From Nitrospirota bacterium (lineage in GTDB: Bacteria > Nitrospirota_A > Leptospirillia > Leptospirillales > Leptospirillaceae), in NCBI GenBank assembly GCA_021838765.1, contig JAKCCY010000004.1, positions 31,411-95,410 of the forward strand: 64,000 nucleotides of DNA. The letters are read 5' to 3'. Made by a program: the position numbers and the translations under genes. Each line of letters begins with the position of its first letter. The stretch's first letter is position 1. The notes beneath the pieces are model-generated. The model had not been told where the DNA came from, made no database searches, and saw nothing but the letters and a program-made list of their open reading frames with translations. Shown here piece by piece: positions 8,943-18,974 of the stretch.

Positions 8943-10238
8943 CTACCCTTCCTTCAGATCATTCGCCAACAAGATGGCCTCTGCGATTTCCTTCATGGAT
9001 TTGCGGATGTTCATGCTTTTCTTCTGAAGCAGTCTGTAGGCTTCATCTTCGGTGATATGGTTGGTCTTCATCAGAATACTCTTGGCCCTGTCAATTTTTT
9101 TTCTGGACTCGAGGGCTTCTTCCATCTCGATGTTTTTCTGGAGAAGGCTTGTGTTTTCCCAGGCGATGGCCGCCTGATTGGCCACCGTCTGCAAGACGGT
9201 CACCTCATCCTCGGAAAAACGATGAACCTTGCTGGTATAGACATTGATGACACCAATCGGACGATTCTTGATCATCATGGGAACAGAAAGGAGAGAAACC
9301 AGATTTTCCTTCTTCGCGAGATCCTTGAAGGAATAGCGGGGATCTGCCTGGACATTTTCCACCCAGATCGGACGCCCATCCCGAAACACCAGTCCGGAGA
9401 TGCTTTCACCGATCTTGATCGGAGGTTTGTTCCGGTACTCCTGGGACAGCGTCTGGGTCGCCCGGATCACAAGACCTTCCTCCTGGTCGTAAATCATGAG
9501 AGAGCAGAGTGTAGAGCTTGTCATTTCGGCTGTAACCGTCACGATCAGATGGAGGATTTCCTCAAGATACCGGCTGGAGGTGATCGATTCGCTGACCTGG
9601 GACAGCGCTTCAATCTGTCTAGCCTTTTTCCTGGCTTCTTCAAACAGGAGAACATGGTCGATCACAAGGGAAAGTTCAAGAGCCAAAACCACCAGAAGCT
9701 CAACTTCCCGGTCGGAAGGCTCATACACATCCCTGAACTGGAAATTCATGACCCCAAGGAGACGATCCTTTGCCACCAGAGGAATCGAGATAAAGGCTTC
9801 ACAAGATTCGTCACTCAGGGAGGGAAAGGTTTTGAACCTGGGATCGAGCCACGCTTTTTTGGAGATGATCACCGGAGATCGCTCACGGGCCACCCAACCG
9901 GTGAGACCTTCCCCGAGACGAAGGGAAAAATGGCTTAAAAAGCCCGGAAGTGTGAGGGAAGAAGCCTTCAGAACAAGATGGGTCTTTTCTTCATCAAGAA
10001 GATAAATCAGCGCCACATCAAAATTGAGGATCTCCCGGGAGAGCCGGATGGCAAGGTCCAGGCGCTCCTCCAGGGGAGACTCGCTGTGAGTGATCCGCAG
10101 GAGACCCCGCAGAAGGCGTAGCTCCTTTTTCAGCTCTTCCTGATTACGATCATCCCTCAGACTTTCAAGATGTCCCAACGGCGGACGGCTGATGCCGTCC
10201 TCATCCTGAGCTGGACCGTCTGCTCCACTTTTCTTCAC
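8943..10238 (-). CDS. GAF-GAF-ANTAR protein, putative transcription antitermination regulator
   Basis: Protein of 431 aa with two GAF sensory domains (about residues 50-200 and 215-365). A C-terminal ANTAR RNA-binding domain (about 372-428) contains KKIDRAKSILMKTNHITEDE and the conserved alanine-rich helix ending KEIAEAIL. ANTAR proteins bind paired RNA hairpins and prevent termination. No histidine-kinase or receiver domain is present, so the signal is probably sensed directly by the GAF domains. The start is GTG with a good AAAGGA site. It is the gene after aroB (29-nt gap). Its RNA targets were not identified in the window. Confidence 0.8.
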   Translation of the reverse strand: MKKSGADGPAQDEDGISRPPLGHLESLRDDRNQEELKKELRLLRGLLRITHSESPLEERLDLAIRLSREILNFDVALIYLLDEEKTHLVLKASSLTLPGFLSHFSLRLGEGLTGWVARERSPVIISKKAWLDPRFKTFPSLSDESCEAFISIPLVAKDRLLGVMNFQFRDVYEPSDREVELLVVLALELSLVIDHVLLFEEARKKARQIEALSQVSESITSSRYLEEILHLIVTVTAEMTSSTLCSLMIYDQEEGLVIRATQTLSQEYRNKPPIKIGESISGLVFRDGRPIWVENVQADPRYSFKDLAKKENLVSLLSVPMMIKNRPIGVINVYTSKVHRFSEDEVTVLQTVANQAAIAWENTSLLQKNIEMEEALESRKKIDRAKSILMKTNHITEDEAYRLLQKKSMNIRKSMKEIAEAILLANDLKEG

Positions 10239-10267
10239 CTTGTTTCCTTTATCAAAAAGTCTTCCGG

Positions 10268-11359
10268 TTAGAGATCGGAAAGAGACTGACGAACGGTCTC
10301 CAGATCATAGTCACGAGTCATCAGAACCTTTCCCCAGGACACAGGAAGAATGATTGTCGCCCTGCCACCTTGTGTTTTCTTGTCGGACCCCCAGAATTTT
10401 TTCAGATCTTCGATGGAAACATCCTTGGGCCATTGATACGGGAGGCCAGCTCCCTTCAGGAGGGCAAGAAGCCTCTCCGAAATTCCCCGGGACAATCCCA
10501 TCCGCTCAGAGACACGGGAGGCCAGAAGCATCCCGAGACCAACCGCCTCTCCGTGCAGCATCCCTCCAAATCCCAGTGCCCCTTCCAGAGCATGACCAAA
10601 TGTATGGCCAAAATTCAGGGTCATCCGAAGTCCGCCTTCATGTTCGTCTTCCGATACAATCCGGGATTTTTCAAAGACCGACTCTGAAATGGCAGCAGAC
10701 CAGAGATCCCTCTCGAATTTTTCCCCACCAAGTCTTTGGATGTTCTTCTCCAGAAGATCGGAAAGCCGGGCATTCCCGATCATCGCATATTTGATGACCT
10801 CTCCAAGTCCGGCGCGTCTTTCTTTCAATGGTAAGGTCAACAAAAGATCAGGATCAATCCAGACAGCCTTTGGGGGATAAAAAGATCCAATGAGGTTTTT
10901 GCCCATGCTGTGGTCCACACCTGTTTTTCCACCGACGGAAGAGTCGACCTGAGCGACAACGGTCGATGGGATATGGACAACCGGAACTCCACGCAAAAGG
11001 ATCGATGCCGCAAATCCTCCCATATCCCCCGTTACGCCACCGCCCAAAACCAGAAGAGGTTCGCGCCTTTCCCACCGGAGCGCCAGGAGTTGGTCCAGAA
11101 GTGAAGAAACAGATCCCAGAGTCTTGTGGGACTCCCCGTCCGGAAGAAGCATTGTCTCCGGACGAAAATCGCCTGAAAGGAGGCTCTTGACGATTCTCTC
11201 TCCATGAAGGGGGTAGACAACAGGATTGGTAATGAGTCCAACCCGGCCTTCCGAACGCCATCCCATCCCTGACAACAGGGAAGGGAGCCCTTTCAAAAGA
11301 CCGGATTCGATCAGGACCGGATAATCCCCCAGACGGGAGCGGACATCATGTCTGATCAA
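10268..11359 (-). CDS. aroB: 3-dehydroquinate synthase
   Basis: Second step of the shikimate pathway: DAHP to 3-dehydroquinate, using NAD and a divalent metal. At 363 aa it has the normal length. It shows the NAD-binding segment GGGVTGDMGGFAAS, the motif VDSSVGGKTGVDHSMGKN and metal-ligand regions including LNFGHTFGHALE and LHGEAVGLGM. The start codon is TTG and overlaps the aroK stop as TTGA. It lies in the aroC-aroK-aroB block. Confidence 0.95.
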   Translation of the reverse strand: MIRHDVRSRLGDYPVLIESGLLKGLPSLLSGMGWRSEGRVGLITNPVVYPLHGERIVKSLLSGDFRPETMLLPDGESHKTLGSVSSLLDQLLALRWERREPLLVLGGGVTGDMGGFAASILLRGVPVVHIPSTVVAQVDSSVGGKTGVDHSMGKNLIGSFYPPKAVWIDPDLLLTLPLKERRAGLGEVIKYAMIGNARLSDLLEKNIQRLGGEKFERDLWSAAISESVFEKSRIVSEDEHEGGLRMTLNFGHTFGHALEGALGFGGMLHGEAVGLGMLLASRVSERMGLSRGISERLLALLKGAGLPYQWPKDVSIEDLKKFWGSDKKTQGGRATIILPVSWGKVLMTRDYDLETVRQSLSDL

Positions 11360-11925
11360 ACTCCACCCACCTTTGAAGCCCAGTCCTCCCCCAAAAGTCG
11401 GGAGATCTGGAAAACGACCTGGGGAACGCTCATTCCGCCGGTTTCAACAACATAATCGGCGATTTCCCGATACAGCGGATCGCGTTCCCTGACCGTCAAA
11501 GCAATCTCTTCGGACAAAGGGATTTGGGGGTTCAGCCGTGGACGGGAGTTCCCCCAATGGGAGAGACGCCCTTCAAGCACATCCACCGAGACGGAAAGAT
11601 AGAGAACCAACCCCATTTTGGAAATCAGCTCCCTGTTTGCAGGAGAAAGAACGATTCCGCCTCCCGTTGAAACCACCCCCGCTTTCACCCCCGGAAGCTT
11701 TTGAAGAACGCCCGATTCCAGATTTCGGAAAGAAGGTTCCCCTTCCCGAGCCCAAAAAGTCGAAATCGGTTCACGAATGACCTCTTCGACCATCCTGTCC
11801 GTATCATAAAATGCGAGATCCCGGACGCGGGCCAAGGAATGGCCAATCGTCGTCTTTCCGCTCCCTCTCGGCCCAACGAGCAAGATATGCCCCGAAGACT
11901 TGCCAGGATGGATCTCATGGTCCAT
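11356..11925 (-). CDS. aroK: Shikimate kinase
   Basis: Phosphorylates shikimate with ATP. At 189 aa it shows the P-loop GPRGSGKTTIG at about residues 18-28, the substrate motif DTDRMVE and the GGGIVLSPANR loop. A TTG at 11928 is also in frame, but the ATG at 11925 overlaps the aroC stop (ATGA) and is preferred. It is coupled on both sides to aro genes. Confidence 0.93.
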   Translation of the reverse strand: MDHEIHPGKSSGHILLVGPRGSGKTTIGHSLARVRDLAFYDTDRMVEEVIREPISTFWAREGEPSFRNLESGVLQKLPGVKAGVVSTGGGIVLSPANRELISKMGLVLYLSVSVDVLEGRLSHWGNSRPRLNPQIPLSEEIALTVRERDPLYREIADYVVETGGMSVPQVVFQISRLLGEDWASKVGGV

Positions 11926-13115
11926 CAAACAATATTTCCGGGATAATACATCTGTTCGACACGTTCGCTGGACTCCATGTGAGCTTTAAGCTCTCCGATC
12001 GAATCCCCCGAAAACTTCTCCGAAATTGCCTGGGCCAGAATCAGGCAGACCATGGCCTCTCCGACAACTGAAGCAGCAGGAACCGCACAGGTATCCGAGC
12101 GCTCAATGGTTGCCGGAGCGGATTCCCCAGTACGAATGTTGACAGAAGGAAGCGGGTTATAAAGGGTTGAGATCGGTTTCATTCCGGCCCGAATCAAGAG
12201 TGGCTGGCCGTTCGTCATCCCTCCCTCAAGTCCTCCGGCACCATTGGTGGGTCTCACTGGAGGCTGGCCTGGTCCAGCTGGAAGAAAAGCGTCATGAACC
12301 TTTGATCCATGCTTTCGGGCCCCTTCCATACCCAACCCGATCTCAACGGCCTTGATGGCCTGAATGCTCATCATCGCCTGGGCAAGGAGCCCGTCAAGAC
12401 GACGGTCCCATTGGGTATACGTTCCGAGACCGACAGGAAGAGGTGTTGTCCTGACCTCAAAAACACCACCAAGAGTATCCCCTTCTCTCTTGGCGGTCCG
12501 GATCGCCTCAATCATGGCCAGAGATGCCTCCACCTCAGGACAAAACACCTCTGATGCCATGACAAGCGATCTGAGCTCCGAAAAATCCTTCACCTCCATG
12601 TGTGGAGATTTCATGGAAACAGATCCAATCTCAAGGACAAAGGAGGTCACATCGATATCGAGCTGGCGAAGATATTGACGGGCAACGCCGCCGAGTGCCA
12701 CACGCATCGCCGTTTCCCTGGCGCTGGCCCTCTCAAGAATATTCCGCAGGTCACGCATGCCGTACTTGATGCCCCCCGCATAATCCGCATGTCCTGGACG
12801 GGGAATCAAAACCTGGCGCTCCGGCTCCCCACTTCTGGGACCGACGGCCATATCCTCTTCCCAATGGGAAAAGTCTTTGTTCTCAAGGATGACCGTGATG
12901 GGGCTTCCGATGGTCACCCCCCGGCGGACGCCGGTCAAGAAACGAACCTCATCAGTTTCTATCCGCATTCGGCCACCCCGGCCGTACCCCATTTTTCGCC
13001 TTGAAAGATCTTCCCGAAGCATATCCGAATCCAGCGGCATTCCCGAGGGGATTCCCTCGATCATCCCGACCAGAGCCGGACCGTGAGATTCTCCTGCCGT
13101 GAGAAAGCGAATCAA
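11925..13115 (-). CDS. aroC: Chorismate synthase
   Basis: Last common step of aromatic biosynthesis: EPSP to chorismate, with reduced FMN. It is 396 aa, of usual length. Signatures include FLTAGESHGPALVG at the N-terminus, RPGHADYAGGIKYGMRD, RASARETAMRVA and GGLEGGMTNGQ. The start is TTG, overlapping the preceding lipoprotein stop as TTGA. It is in an operon with aroK and aroB. Confidence 0.96.
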   Translation of the reverse strand: MIRFLTAGESHGPALVGMIEGIPSGMPLDSDMLREDLSRRKMGYGRGGRMRIETDEVRFLTGVRRGVTIGSPITVILENKDFSHWEEDMAVGPRSGEPERQVLIPRPGHADYAGGIKYGMRDLRNILERASARETAMRVALGGVARQYLRQLDIDVTSFVLEIGSVSMKSPHMEVKDFSELRSLVMASEVFCPEVEASLAMIEAIRTAKREGDTLGGVFEVRTTPLPVGLGTYTQWDRRLDGLLAQAMMSIQAIKAVEIGLGMEGARKHGSKVHDAFLPAGPGQPPVRPTNGAGGLEGGMTNGQPLLIRAGMKPISTLYNPLPSVNIRTGESAPATIERSDTCAVPAASVVGEAMVCLILAQAISEKFSGDSIGELKAHMESSERVEQMYYPGNIV

Positions 13116-13711
13116 GGCATCATCGGCATCATTGGCATACCGCCTCCACCACCGGCCCCACCGCCCGGCTTTGTGTTGTCTGGTCCCATCTTCTTTTTCT
13201 TCTTATGGGGAACAAGATGTAATGTCACACCCAGAAGAGACTGAAAATCCGCTCCAAGATAGACGCTCTGGGCAACCAGAATTCCTTTTCCGGGAACATT
13301 CTGGATCGAAGTGACTTTCGCCTGGTTTAAAAACAGGTTGATCCTTCTCAGGAGCGCCGGCTGGGTAGCCATCGCCTGGCCCACGGTCTGGTTGCCTGAG
13401 AGGGACAGTGTCCTGATCGTCTCAATCATCTTCTGTTTATTCTCATCAAGATCCTTCAAATAAGCGGATAGTCTGGCATTTCCATCCATGACCTTCCCGG
13501 AAGGAGTGGGTGTCACGCTCTGAACATGGATGGAACTTCCGGACCATGGAAGCTCATAGGAATAGATCTGTTTTTTGGGGGGAGCAGAGGAACACCCGGA
13601 CAAAAAAAGGAGAGAACAGGCCAACAGGCTCGATAAAAGCGCCATGCCCCCCTTTCCGGGATTTTCCGCACAATCCATCTGATTCATCTTTTCTTGGCAA
13701 CAGTCCATCAT
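13112..13711 (-). CDS. Lipoprotein of unknown function
   Basis: Protein of up to 199 aa with a lipobox (FLSGC) after a hydrophobic stretch. The body is charged, and the C-terminal tail is low complexity: a lysine run, a glycine run and MPMMPMMP. The first ATG at 13711 overlaps the rapZ stop, but downstream ATGs at 13678 and 13645 could give a shorter signal peptide. The gene is wedged between rapZ and aroC with overlaps at both ends. I do not recognise the family. Confidence 0.65.
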   Translation of the reverse strand: MMDCCQEKMNQMDCAENPGKGGMALLSSLLACSLLFLSGCSSAPPKKQIYSYELPWSGSSIHVQSVTPTPSGKVMDGNARLSAYLKDLDENKQKMIETIRTLSLSGNQTVGQAMATQPALLRRINLFLNQAKVTSIQNVPGKGILVAQSVYLGADFQSLLGVTLHLVPHKKKKKMGPDNTKPGGGAGGGGGMPMMPMMP

Positions 13712-14565
13712 TTCCCCAAATCCCGGTGAATAACCCGCATGTCATATCCTTTGTCCAGCAACTCGGCACCCAATGCCTGTGCCAAGGCTACAGAACGATG
13801 TTTTCCGCCTGTGCATCCCAGTCCGAGAGTGAAAACAGACCGTCCTTCCGAAATATAGTTGGGAAGCAGATAGGAAAGAAAAGAATGGAGTTCCCGGAGA
13901 AAGGACTCTCCACCTTCCGCAAAAACCATTTTGCAAACCGGTTCATCAAGTCCGGTCTTCTCCCTGAGTTCAGGAACATAATACGGGTTTGGCAAAAATC
14001 GGACATCAAGAACCATGTCACATTCAATGGGAACCCCGTATTTGAAACCAAAAGACATGATGAAAAGCTTCAGCCCCTTGTGCTCCTGTCCATGACCATA
14101 GAGTTTGAACAGGATTGTTTTGAGCTCGGAAGTTTTGACCCCTGTCGTATTGATCAGCCGGTCTGCCCTGGACTTGAGGGATGCCAGTTTTTCCCGTTCA
14201 TCCTGTATGGCCTCAACAAGGGAGATCCCGCTGGATCCGGAGAGCGGATGAGGTCTCCTTGTTTCAGAAAAACGGCGAATCAATTCCGAATCATCGGCCT
14301 CAAGAAAAAGGATTTCAGAGTTTCGCCCCTGACTTTTAAGGTCTTCATAAAAGCGGAGAAAAACATCCAGAAAGCCTCTTTCCCGAATATCGATACCGAT
14401 GGCAACATTCGTAATGGCCGGCACACTATGGGACAAAAGCTCGGCAAAAGTTGAAAGCAATGGAGACGGGAGATTTTCGACACAAAAGTAACCCAGATCC
14501 TCAAGAACCTGAATCGCATGGCTCTTTCCGGCACCGGACAGGCCACTTACAAATAAAAAATGCAT
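13708..14565 (-). CDS. rapZ: RNase adapter protein RapZ (YvcJ family nucleotide-binding protein)
   Basis: P-loop protein of 285 aa that in Proteobacteria presents small RNAs to RNase E. The Walker A motif SGLSGAGKS is near the N-terminus. The C-terminal half carries the RapZ signatures FAEGGESFLREL and GCTGGKHRSVALAQ. A TTG at 14586 extends the frame, but GGAGAGGGAG is correctly spaced for the ATG at 14565, which also places the P-loop at the usual distance from the start. The hpf-rapZ order downstream of rpoN is typical of many Gram-negatives. Confidence 0.92.
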   Translation of the reverse strand: MHFLFVSGLSGAGKSHAIQVLEDLGYFCVENLPSPLLSTFAELLSHSVPAITNVAIGIDIRERGFLDVFLRFYEDLKSQGRNSEILFLEADDSELIRRFSETRRPHPLSGSSGISLVEAIQDEREKLASLKSRADRLINTTGVKTSELKTILFKLYGHGQEHKGLKLFIMSFGFKYGVPIECDMVLDVRFLPNPYYVPELREKTGLDEPVCKMVFAEGGESFLRELHSFLSYLLPNYISEGRSVFTLGLGCTGGKHRSVALAQALGAELLDKGYDMRVIHRDLGK

Positions 14566-14592
14566 CCGGTCCATCTCCCTCTCCAAAAACCT

Positions 14593-15111
14593 CTAGTATT
14601 CCGGACGAATCTGACCGAGACTACCGTCCCGTCGCCGATAGAGAAGCATCATGACCTGATCGGAAGAATCCAGATAGAGAAAAAAGTCCTTGTCGAGAAG
14701 CTCCATCTGAAAGATCGCATCATCCTGATTCATCGGCTTCACGGGAAAACGTTTGCTCTTCACCAGTGGAGGAAGAGTCTTTGGAGACGAAGACTCTGTC
14801 GGAACGGGCATCACACCTGTTGTCCGATTGTGGCCAAGTCGCTCCTTGAATTTGACCAGTTGGCGCTGGAGTTTTTCAATCACAAGATCCATTGAGCCAT
14901 ACAGGTCGTTCGTAACAGCCTCGGCATGGATAATGCGGCCATTGGCATGGAGAGTCACTTCCACTTTTTGACGGATCTTTTCCACCGACATCACTATTTC
15001 CGCATGGCTGTTCTCTGGAGCTACCCGATCAAGGACAGCCATTTTTTCATTCATTCTTTCCTTGATACCCTCAGTCAGCTCCATGTGTCGTGCAGTCATC
15101 AGTGTTTGCAT
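14593..15111 (-). CDS. hpf: Ribosome hibernation-promoting factor, long form
   Basis: Binds the 30S subunit in stationary phase. At 172 aa it is a long HPF. The N-terminal RaiA-like domain spans about residues 1-100 (for example TARHMELTEGIKERMNEKM). The C-terminal dimerisation domain spans about 120-172 (RFPVKPMNQDDAIFQMELL and FFLYLD). The ribosome-binding site is AAGGGAGAG. It has its own likely promoter about 230 nt upstream as well as possible readthrough from rpoN. Confidence 0.9.
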   Translation of the reverse strand: MQTLMTARHMELTEGIKERMNEKMAVLDRVAPENSHAEIVMSVEKIRQKVEVTLHANGRIIHAEAVTNDLYGSMDLVIEKLQRQLVKFKERLGHNRTTGVMPVPTESSSPKTLPPLVKSKRFPVKPMNQDDAIFQMELLDKDFFLYLDSSDQVMMLLYRRRDGSLGQIRPEY

Positions 15112-15431
15112 TCGGTCTCTCCCTTTTCCTTTCAGTTTTTGTTAGAACCAATCTGATGGATTACCCATCAACGACCAAGCATCTTGGCATTTGGCATTCG
15201 ACCCCAGGAACAGGTCAGGAACAGCATGGACATCAGATCCTCACGAAATACGGTCCTCTCTTTCGGGAAAGCCACAATATCCCGACAGGGCAAGAGATCT
15301 CCAGAAAACCCCCGATAAAATTCCTCCCAAAAACAGATGAGCATAACTTAGATCCAGCAAGAGAATATGTCAACGAAAAGACGGAAACATTTCCTTAAGG
15401 GACAAACATTCTCCCGAAGGTGGGGCCACCC
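15112..15431. promoter_or_regulatory. rpoN-hpf intergenic region with candidate hpf promoter
   Basis: No full-size gene lies in these 320 bp. On the minus strand TTGACA (15368-15373) and TAAGTT (15345-15350) are spaced by 17 bp, a plausible vegetative promoter that would give a leader of about 225 nt. Within it a 21-codon frame (15168-15233) starts with ATG after GAGG; I regard it as weak. A hairpin (GGCCACCC with GGGTGGCC) spans the rpoN stop codon at about 15424-15446. Confidence 0.4.
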
Positions 15432-16928
15432 CTAATGGGTGGCCTTCCTTCTTTTATTCACTGGAGGTATATCAAGCTCCATTCGATACTTTGCCACCGT
15501 TCTTCGGGCAATGACGATACCCTCTTTAGAAAGCTGTTCCATGATTTCCTGATCAGAAAAAGGATGTTCAGGACTTTCCTTTCGAACAATCTCCCTCAAT
15601 TTTTCACGAACGCTCACAGAAGAATGATCGTCCCCGTTTGAGGATGCAATTGAACCGGAAAAGAAAAACTTCAGCTCGGTCAGACCAAATGGGGTATCCG
15701 CATATTTTTTGTTTGTCACCCTGGATATGGTCGACTCGTGAAGGCCAAGATCCTGGGCTATCGTTTTCAAGACTAGCGGTTTGAGGGCAGATGGACCCTG
15801 AAAGAAAAAATCCCTCTGATAGCGCAAAATTGCCTCTGCGACACGGAGGATCGTTTTTTTTCGTTGCTCGATACTTTTTAAAAACCACTGGGCATTTTTC
15901 AGCTTGTCCTCAAAATAGGATCGGGAAACATCGTCCTTCCTCATATTTTTGAGAAGATCCCGGTACGTCGGGTGAATCCTGACCCTTGGAATCCCTGCCT
16001 CAATCAGGCTGACTTCAATCTCCCCGCCACCAGCGTCGCGAAAGAGAACATCAGGGGCAATCGCTGTCGGCGCATCCTGATCAAACGGTCGGCCCGGCTT
16101 GGTCTCAAAACGACGGATAATGGCCATAGCCGATTCCAGTTCGGACTCTGTCGCATGAAGCGTTTTCATGATCGACTTGAATTGGGAAGCCAGGAACTCG
16201 TCCATGCAATCGGACAGGATGCGCCAAACCAGGGAATCGACAAGATCAAGCTGTCTCGCCTGGATCAATAGGCACTCTCGAAGATTTCTGGCCCCGACAC
16301 CGGGCGGGTCACACTCCTGAAGGACTCCCAAAACATGCTCGAAGGAAACCCCCTCCAGCAACTCCGCGGGAATTTCCTCTTTGGAGATCTGCAGGTAGCC
16401 GTCTTCATTCAGATTTCCTGAAAGAAAGCAGGCAAGATCCCTCTCCCTGGGATTCAGGTCCGAAAAAGAAAGCTGCCAGTTGACATGCTCTTCAAGGGAG
16501 GTCCCCCCCGCCAGAAATTTCTCGTAGGAATAATCGGAAGATGGCTCTTCCCGGTTCAGCTGTTCATCGCGAAAGCTGTCCGCCGCATCAAGCCCCTCAA
16601 GCATGGGATGCTCCCATGTTGAGAGAGGATCCGATGGCTGATCCTCCGGATCTCCTCGCGTGGATGCGGCATCCACATCCCATGAATCCATCTCTTCCTG
16701 AGCAAACGATTCACTGTCAGAGCCCGGATCACTTGAAAACTCTTCTCCGTCAGGAGTCGCCGTTTCCCCGGGTTCCAGCATTTCAAGAAGAGGGTTGACC
16801 TGAACCTCTTCGATCATTTCATCGACAAGGTCGAGTCGGGAAAGCATCAAAAGATGAATCGACTGCTGGAGCTGGGGTGTCAAAACCATCTTTTGACCCA
16901 GCTTGATTTCCAGCGACTGCCGAATCAT
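15432..16928 (-). CDS. rpoN: RNA polymerase sigma-54 factor
   Basis: Alternative sigma factor of 498 aa that needs AAA+ activators. The N-terminal glutamine-rich activator-interaction region has [14 protein letters not shown] (about residues 17-30). An acidic linker follows (about 55-125), then the core-binding domain. The C-terminal DNA-binding region contains the RpoN box ARRTVAKYR. It is coupled to lptB by an ATGA overlap. No sigma-54 activator is encoded in the window. Confidence 0.95.
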   Translation of the reverse strand: MIRQSLEIKLGQKMVLTPQLQQSIHLLMLSRLDLVDEMIEEVQVNPLLEMLEPGETATPDGEEFSSDPGSDSESFAQEEMDSWDVDAASTRGDPEDQPSDPLSTWEHPMLEGLDAADSFRDEQLNREEPSSDYSYEKFLAGGTSLEEHVNWQLSFSDLNPRERDLACFLSGNLNEDGYLQISKEEIPAELLEGVSFEHVLGVLQECDPPGVGARNLRECLLIQARQLDLVDSLVWRILSDCMDEFLASQFKSIMKTLHATESELESAMAIIRRFETKPGRPFDQDAPTAIAPDVLFRDAGGGEIEVSLIEAGIPRVRIHPTYRDLLKNMRKDDVSRSYFEDKLKNAQWFLKSIEQRKKTILRVAEAILRYQRDFFFQGPSALKPLVLKTIAQDLGLHESTISRVTNKKYADTPFGLTELKFFFSGSIASSNGDDHSSVSVREKLREIVRKESPEHPFSDQEIMEQLSKEGIVIARRTVAKYRMELDIPPVNKRRKATH

Positions 16929-17668
16929 GAATGGTCCCCCGCAGGCGTGTTCAATGTGAATTTCTCTCCCAGATAAAACGCCTTGGCCTTGGGACTGTTG
17001 GCAACTTCAAACGGTGTACCTTCCTCAAGAATCATTCCCTGGTTGATGACATAAGCCCGATCGGTGATCTCAAGTGTTTCCCGGACGTTATGGTCGGTGA
17101 TCAGCACTCCGATATCACGCCTTTTGAGATCGGCAATGATTTTCTGGATATCGATCACTGCAATGGGATCCACACCTGCAAAAGGCTCATCAAGAAGGAT
17201 ATATCTCGGCTTTGTCGCAAGAGCCCTGGCCACCTCAACACGTCTTCGCTCCCCCCCGGACAGGGTGTAAGCCTTGTTCTTTGTCAGGTGGGAGATGTTC
17301 AGCTCTCCAAGAAGGGTTTCCAGCCGGCTTTGCCTCTCAGATCGTGAAAGGTCCATATACTCAAGGACAGCCATGATATTTTCAGAAACCGTCAGCTTTC
17401 GGAAGATGGAACTTTCCTGAGGGAGATAACTGATCCCCTTTCTGGCTCTCATATGGACCGGCAGATGGGAAATCTCGTCATCGTCCATCAGGATTTTACC
17501 CCCATCAGGTCTGACCAGACCGACAATCATGTAAAAAGTTGTCGTTTTGCCGGCTCCATTTGGCCCCAGAAGACCGACAACCTCTCCCTGGGAAACATTC
17601 AGGTTCACTCCTCCGACAACCCACCTTTTTCGGTAATTTTTTTTCAGGTCAGAAACAGTGATTGCCAT
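16925..17668 (-). CDS. lptB: LPS export ABC transporter ATP-binding protein
   Basis: ATPase of the LptB2FG complex that extracts LPS from the inner membrane. At 247 aa it shows Walker [10 protein letters not shown], a Q-loop, the signature [14 protein letters not shown], Walker [13 protein letters not shown] and a switch histidine in ITDHNVRE. The start overlaps the lptA stop by one base and its own stop overlaps rpoN. LptF and LptG are not in the window. Confidence 0.95.
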   Translation of the reverse strand: MAITVSDLKKNYRKRWVVGGVNLNVSQGEVVGLLGPNGAGKTTTFYMIVGLVRPDGGKILMDDDEISHLPVHMRARKGISYLPQESSIFRKLTVSENIMAVLEYMDLSRSERQSRLETLLGELNISHLTKNKAYTLSGGERRRVEVARALATKPRYILLDEPFAGVDPIAVIDIQKIIADLKRRDIGVLITDHNVRETLEITDRAYVINQGMILEEGTPFEVANSPKAKAFYLGEKFTLNTPAGDHS

Positions 17669-18330
17669 TAAGGCTCCCTCTTCCCGGGAGAGGAAACATC
17701 GGATTTCTTCTTGGTTCCCTTTCCATTTAAAAGCATAAGCCCATGTCCCTGGACAAGACTTTTATTGATTCTGGTAAAAAAGGTGATCCGTTCTCCGGAA
17801 ATTCTATCACCATTTTCAATCACAACCGGCAACTCCGTCAGGACGAACAGGTGGCTTGATTCGATATAGACAGCTTTTCCAGCAAAAGCCTGGCGAAGAT
17901 CTTTCAGGATCACAACATGCCCTCTCGCCACCATCGTCTGAACCTTTTGTGTTCCGGATTTTCCCTGCATGTTTTCCATCAGGGTTCCCCCCTTTCCGGG
18001 GGGAACAAAAAAAACATCCAGCGTATCGGCTGTCAGTTTCAGATGACCTTTCACAAGATGCACATGACCTGAAAAATGAATTTTATTTTCAATGTTTTCC
18101 GCAAGCATGTGATCAGACTTGATGATGGTCACAACAGGAGGTTCTTCCCCATGGGTATCCGGAGAAGCACCCGATGCCGCATTACTGATTTGGGGAAAAA
18201 ACGAACACCAAATGAAAAATCCCAACAATATCCGGGAATAAAACCGGCCGAAAGAACAGGTTGGAATACGAGTGATCAAGGATCTTCTCTGGAATTCAGC
18301 CCGCAAATACAGCCCGTACTCCTTCATCAA
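17668..18330 (-). CDS. lptA: LPS transport periplasmic protein LptA (OstA-like)
   Basis: Periplasmic bridge protein for LPS with a hydrophobic segment near residues 29-50, then the OstA/LptA beta-jellyroll ([20 protein letters not shown] and following). It is 220 aa from the first ATG, which overlaps lptC by 35 nt. A TTG at 18279, just past the lptC stop, would give a shorter and perhaps more usual signal peptide. Position between lptC and lptB supports the call. Confidence 0.83.
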   Translation of the reverse strand: MMKEYGLYLRAEFQRRSLITRIPTCSFGRFYSRILLGFFIWCSFFPQISNAASGASPDTHGEEPPVVTIIKSDHMLAENIENKIHFSGHVHLVKGHLKLTADTLDVFFVPPGKGGTLMENMQGKSGTQKVQTMVARGHVVILKDLRQAFAGKAVYIESSHLFVLTELPVVIENGDRISGERITFFTRINKSLVQGHGLMLLNGKGTKKKSDVSSPGKREP

Positions 18331-18892
18331 GCTGGAAAAACTGCTTTTTTGGCGTGGAGTGAAGCCCCCTGCCGTGAATGATCATTGAACGGCCCAGAAT
18401 CAAAACCTGCCCATTCGTATGGATAGAATCGGCCTTATCATCATAGTCAAGCCGACTTGAAACAATCTCCAGACCATTCGAAAATCGCGCTGCAACCGGA
18501 ACCTGCTTTTCCTTGACATAAAACTGATGGGAGATCTGGTCGATCACACCCTTGTCTCCCGATATGTCCAGAACCAGATCCGGCTTAACAAGAATATGAG
18601 CCGAAAGGTTCCAGAGACGGGTCGTCGTCTCCCCTTTTCCGATGGAGGCCTTCATCGCCTTGATGAACCACTTTGTCTGGCCATCCACAGAACGGGTGTA
18701 CAGAAACCCCGAAATAACCACCTGTGCCCGAGGAACCGGATGGGTATCAACCGGGACCGTCCCTCTTGAAACAACGTGACGGTGGGCGATATATCCAAGC
18801 CCCCCAAGGGTCAGAACGATCGGTATCGCCGCAAGGAAAAGGACGAATGGTTTGTTTTGGAACAAAGTCCGCCATTTGGAAACTCTTGCCAT
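18296..18892 (-). CDS. lptC: LPS export system protein LptC
   Basis: Bitopic inner-membrane protein of 198 aa. One membrane helix (about residues 16-36) is followed by a periplasmic LptC-like domain, for example VISGFLYTRSVDGQTKWFIKA and the C-terminal repeat-like strands. It accepts LPS from LptBFG and passes it to LptA. The start is supported by GGAG. It is the first gene of the lptC-lptA-lptB-rpoN run, about 80 bp after mdh. Confidence 0.85.
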   Translation of the reverse strand: MARVSKWRTLFQNKPFVLFLAAIPIVLTLGGLGYIAHRHVVSRGTVPVDTHPVPRAQVVISGFLYTRSVDGQTKWFIKAMKASIGKGETTTRLWNLSAHILVKPDLVLDISGDKGVIDQISHQFYVKEKQVPVAARFSNGLEIVSSRLDYDDKADSIHTNGQVLILGRSMIIHGRGLHSTPKKQFFQLDEGVRAVFAG

Positions 18893-18974
18893 CAGGAGCT
18901 CTCCAAGGGGTCCTTCATCCCCACCGATTCAGGAGAGCAACATTCCAAGGAACCACCGCACCCAAAAAGAATGA

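Noticed and set aside
9057..9938. Open frame of 293 codons on the plus strand
   Set aside because: Lies entirely opposite the GAF-ANTAR gene, with no ribosome-binding site or recognisable domain.
13510..14454. Open frame of 314 codons on the plus strand
   Set aside because: Runs antisense through rapZ and the lipoprotein gene; no family features.
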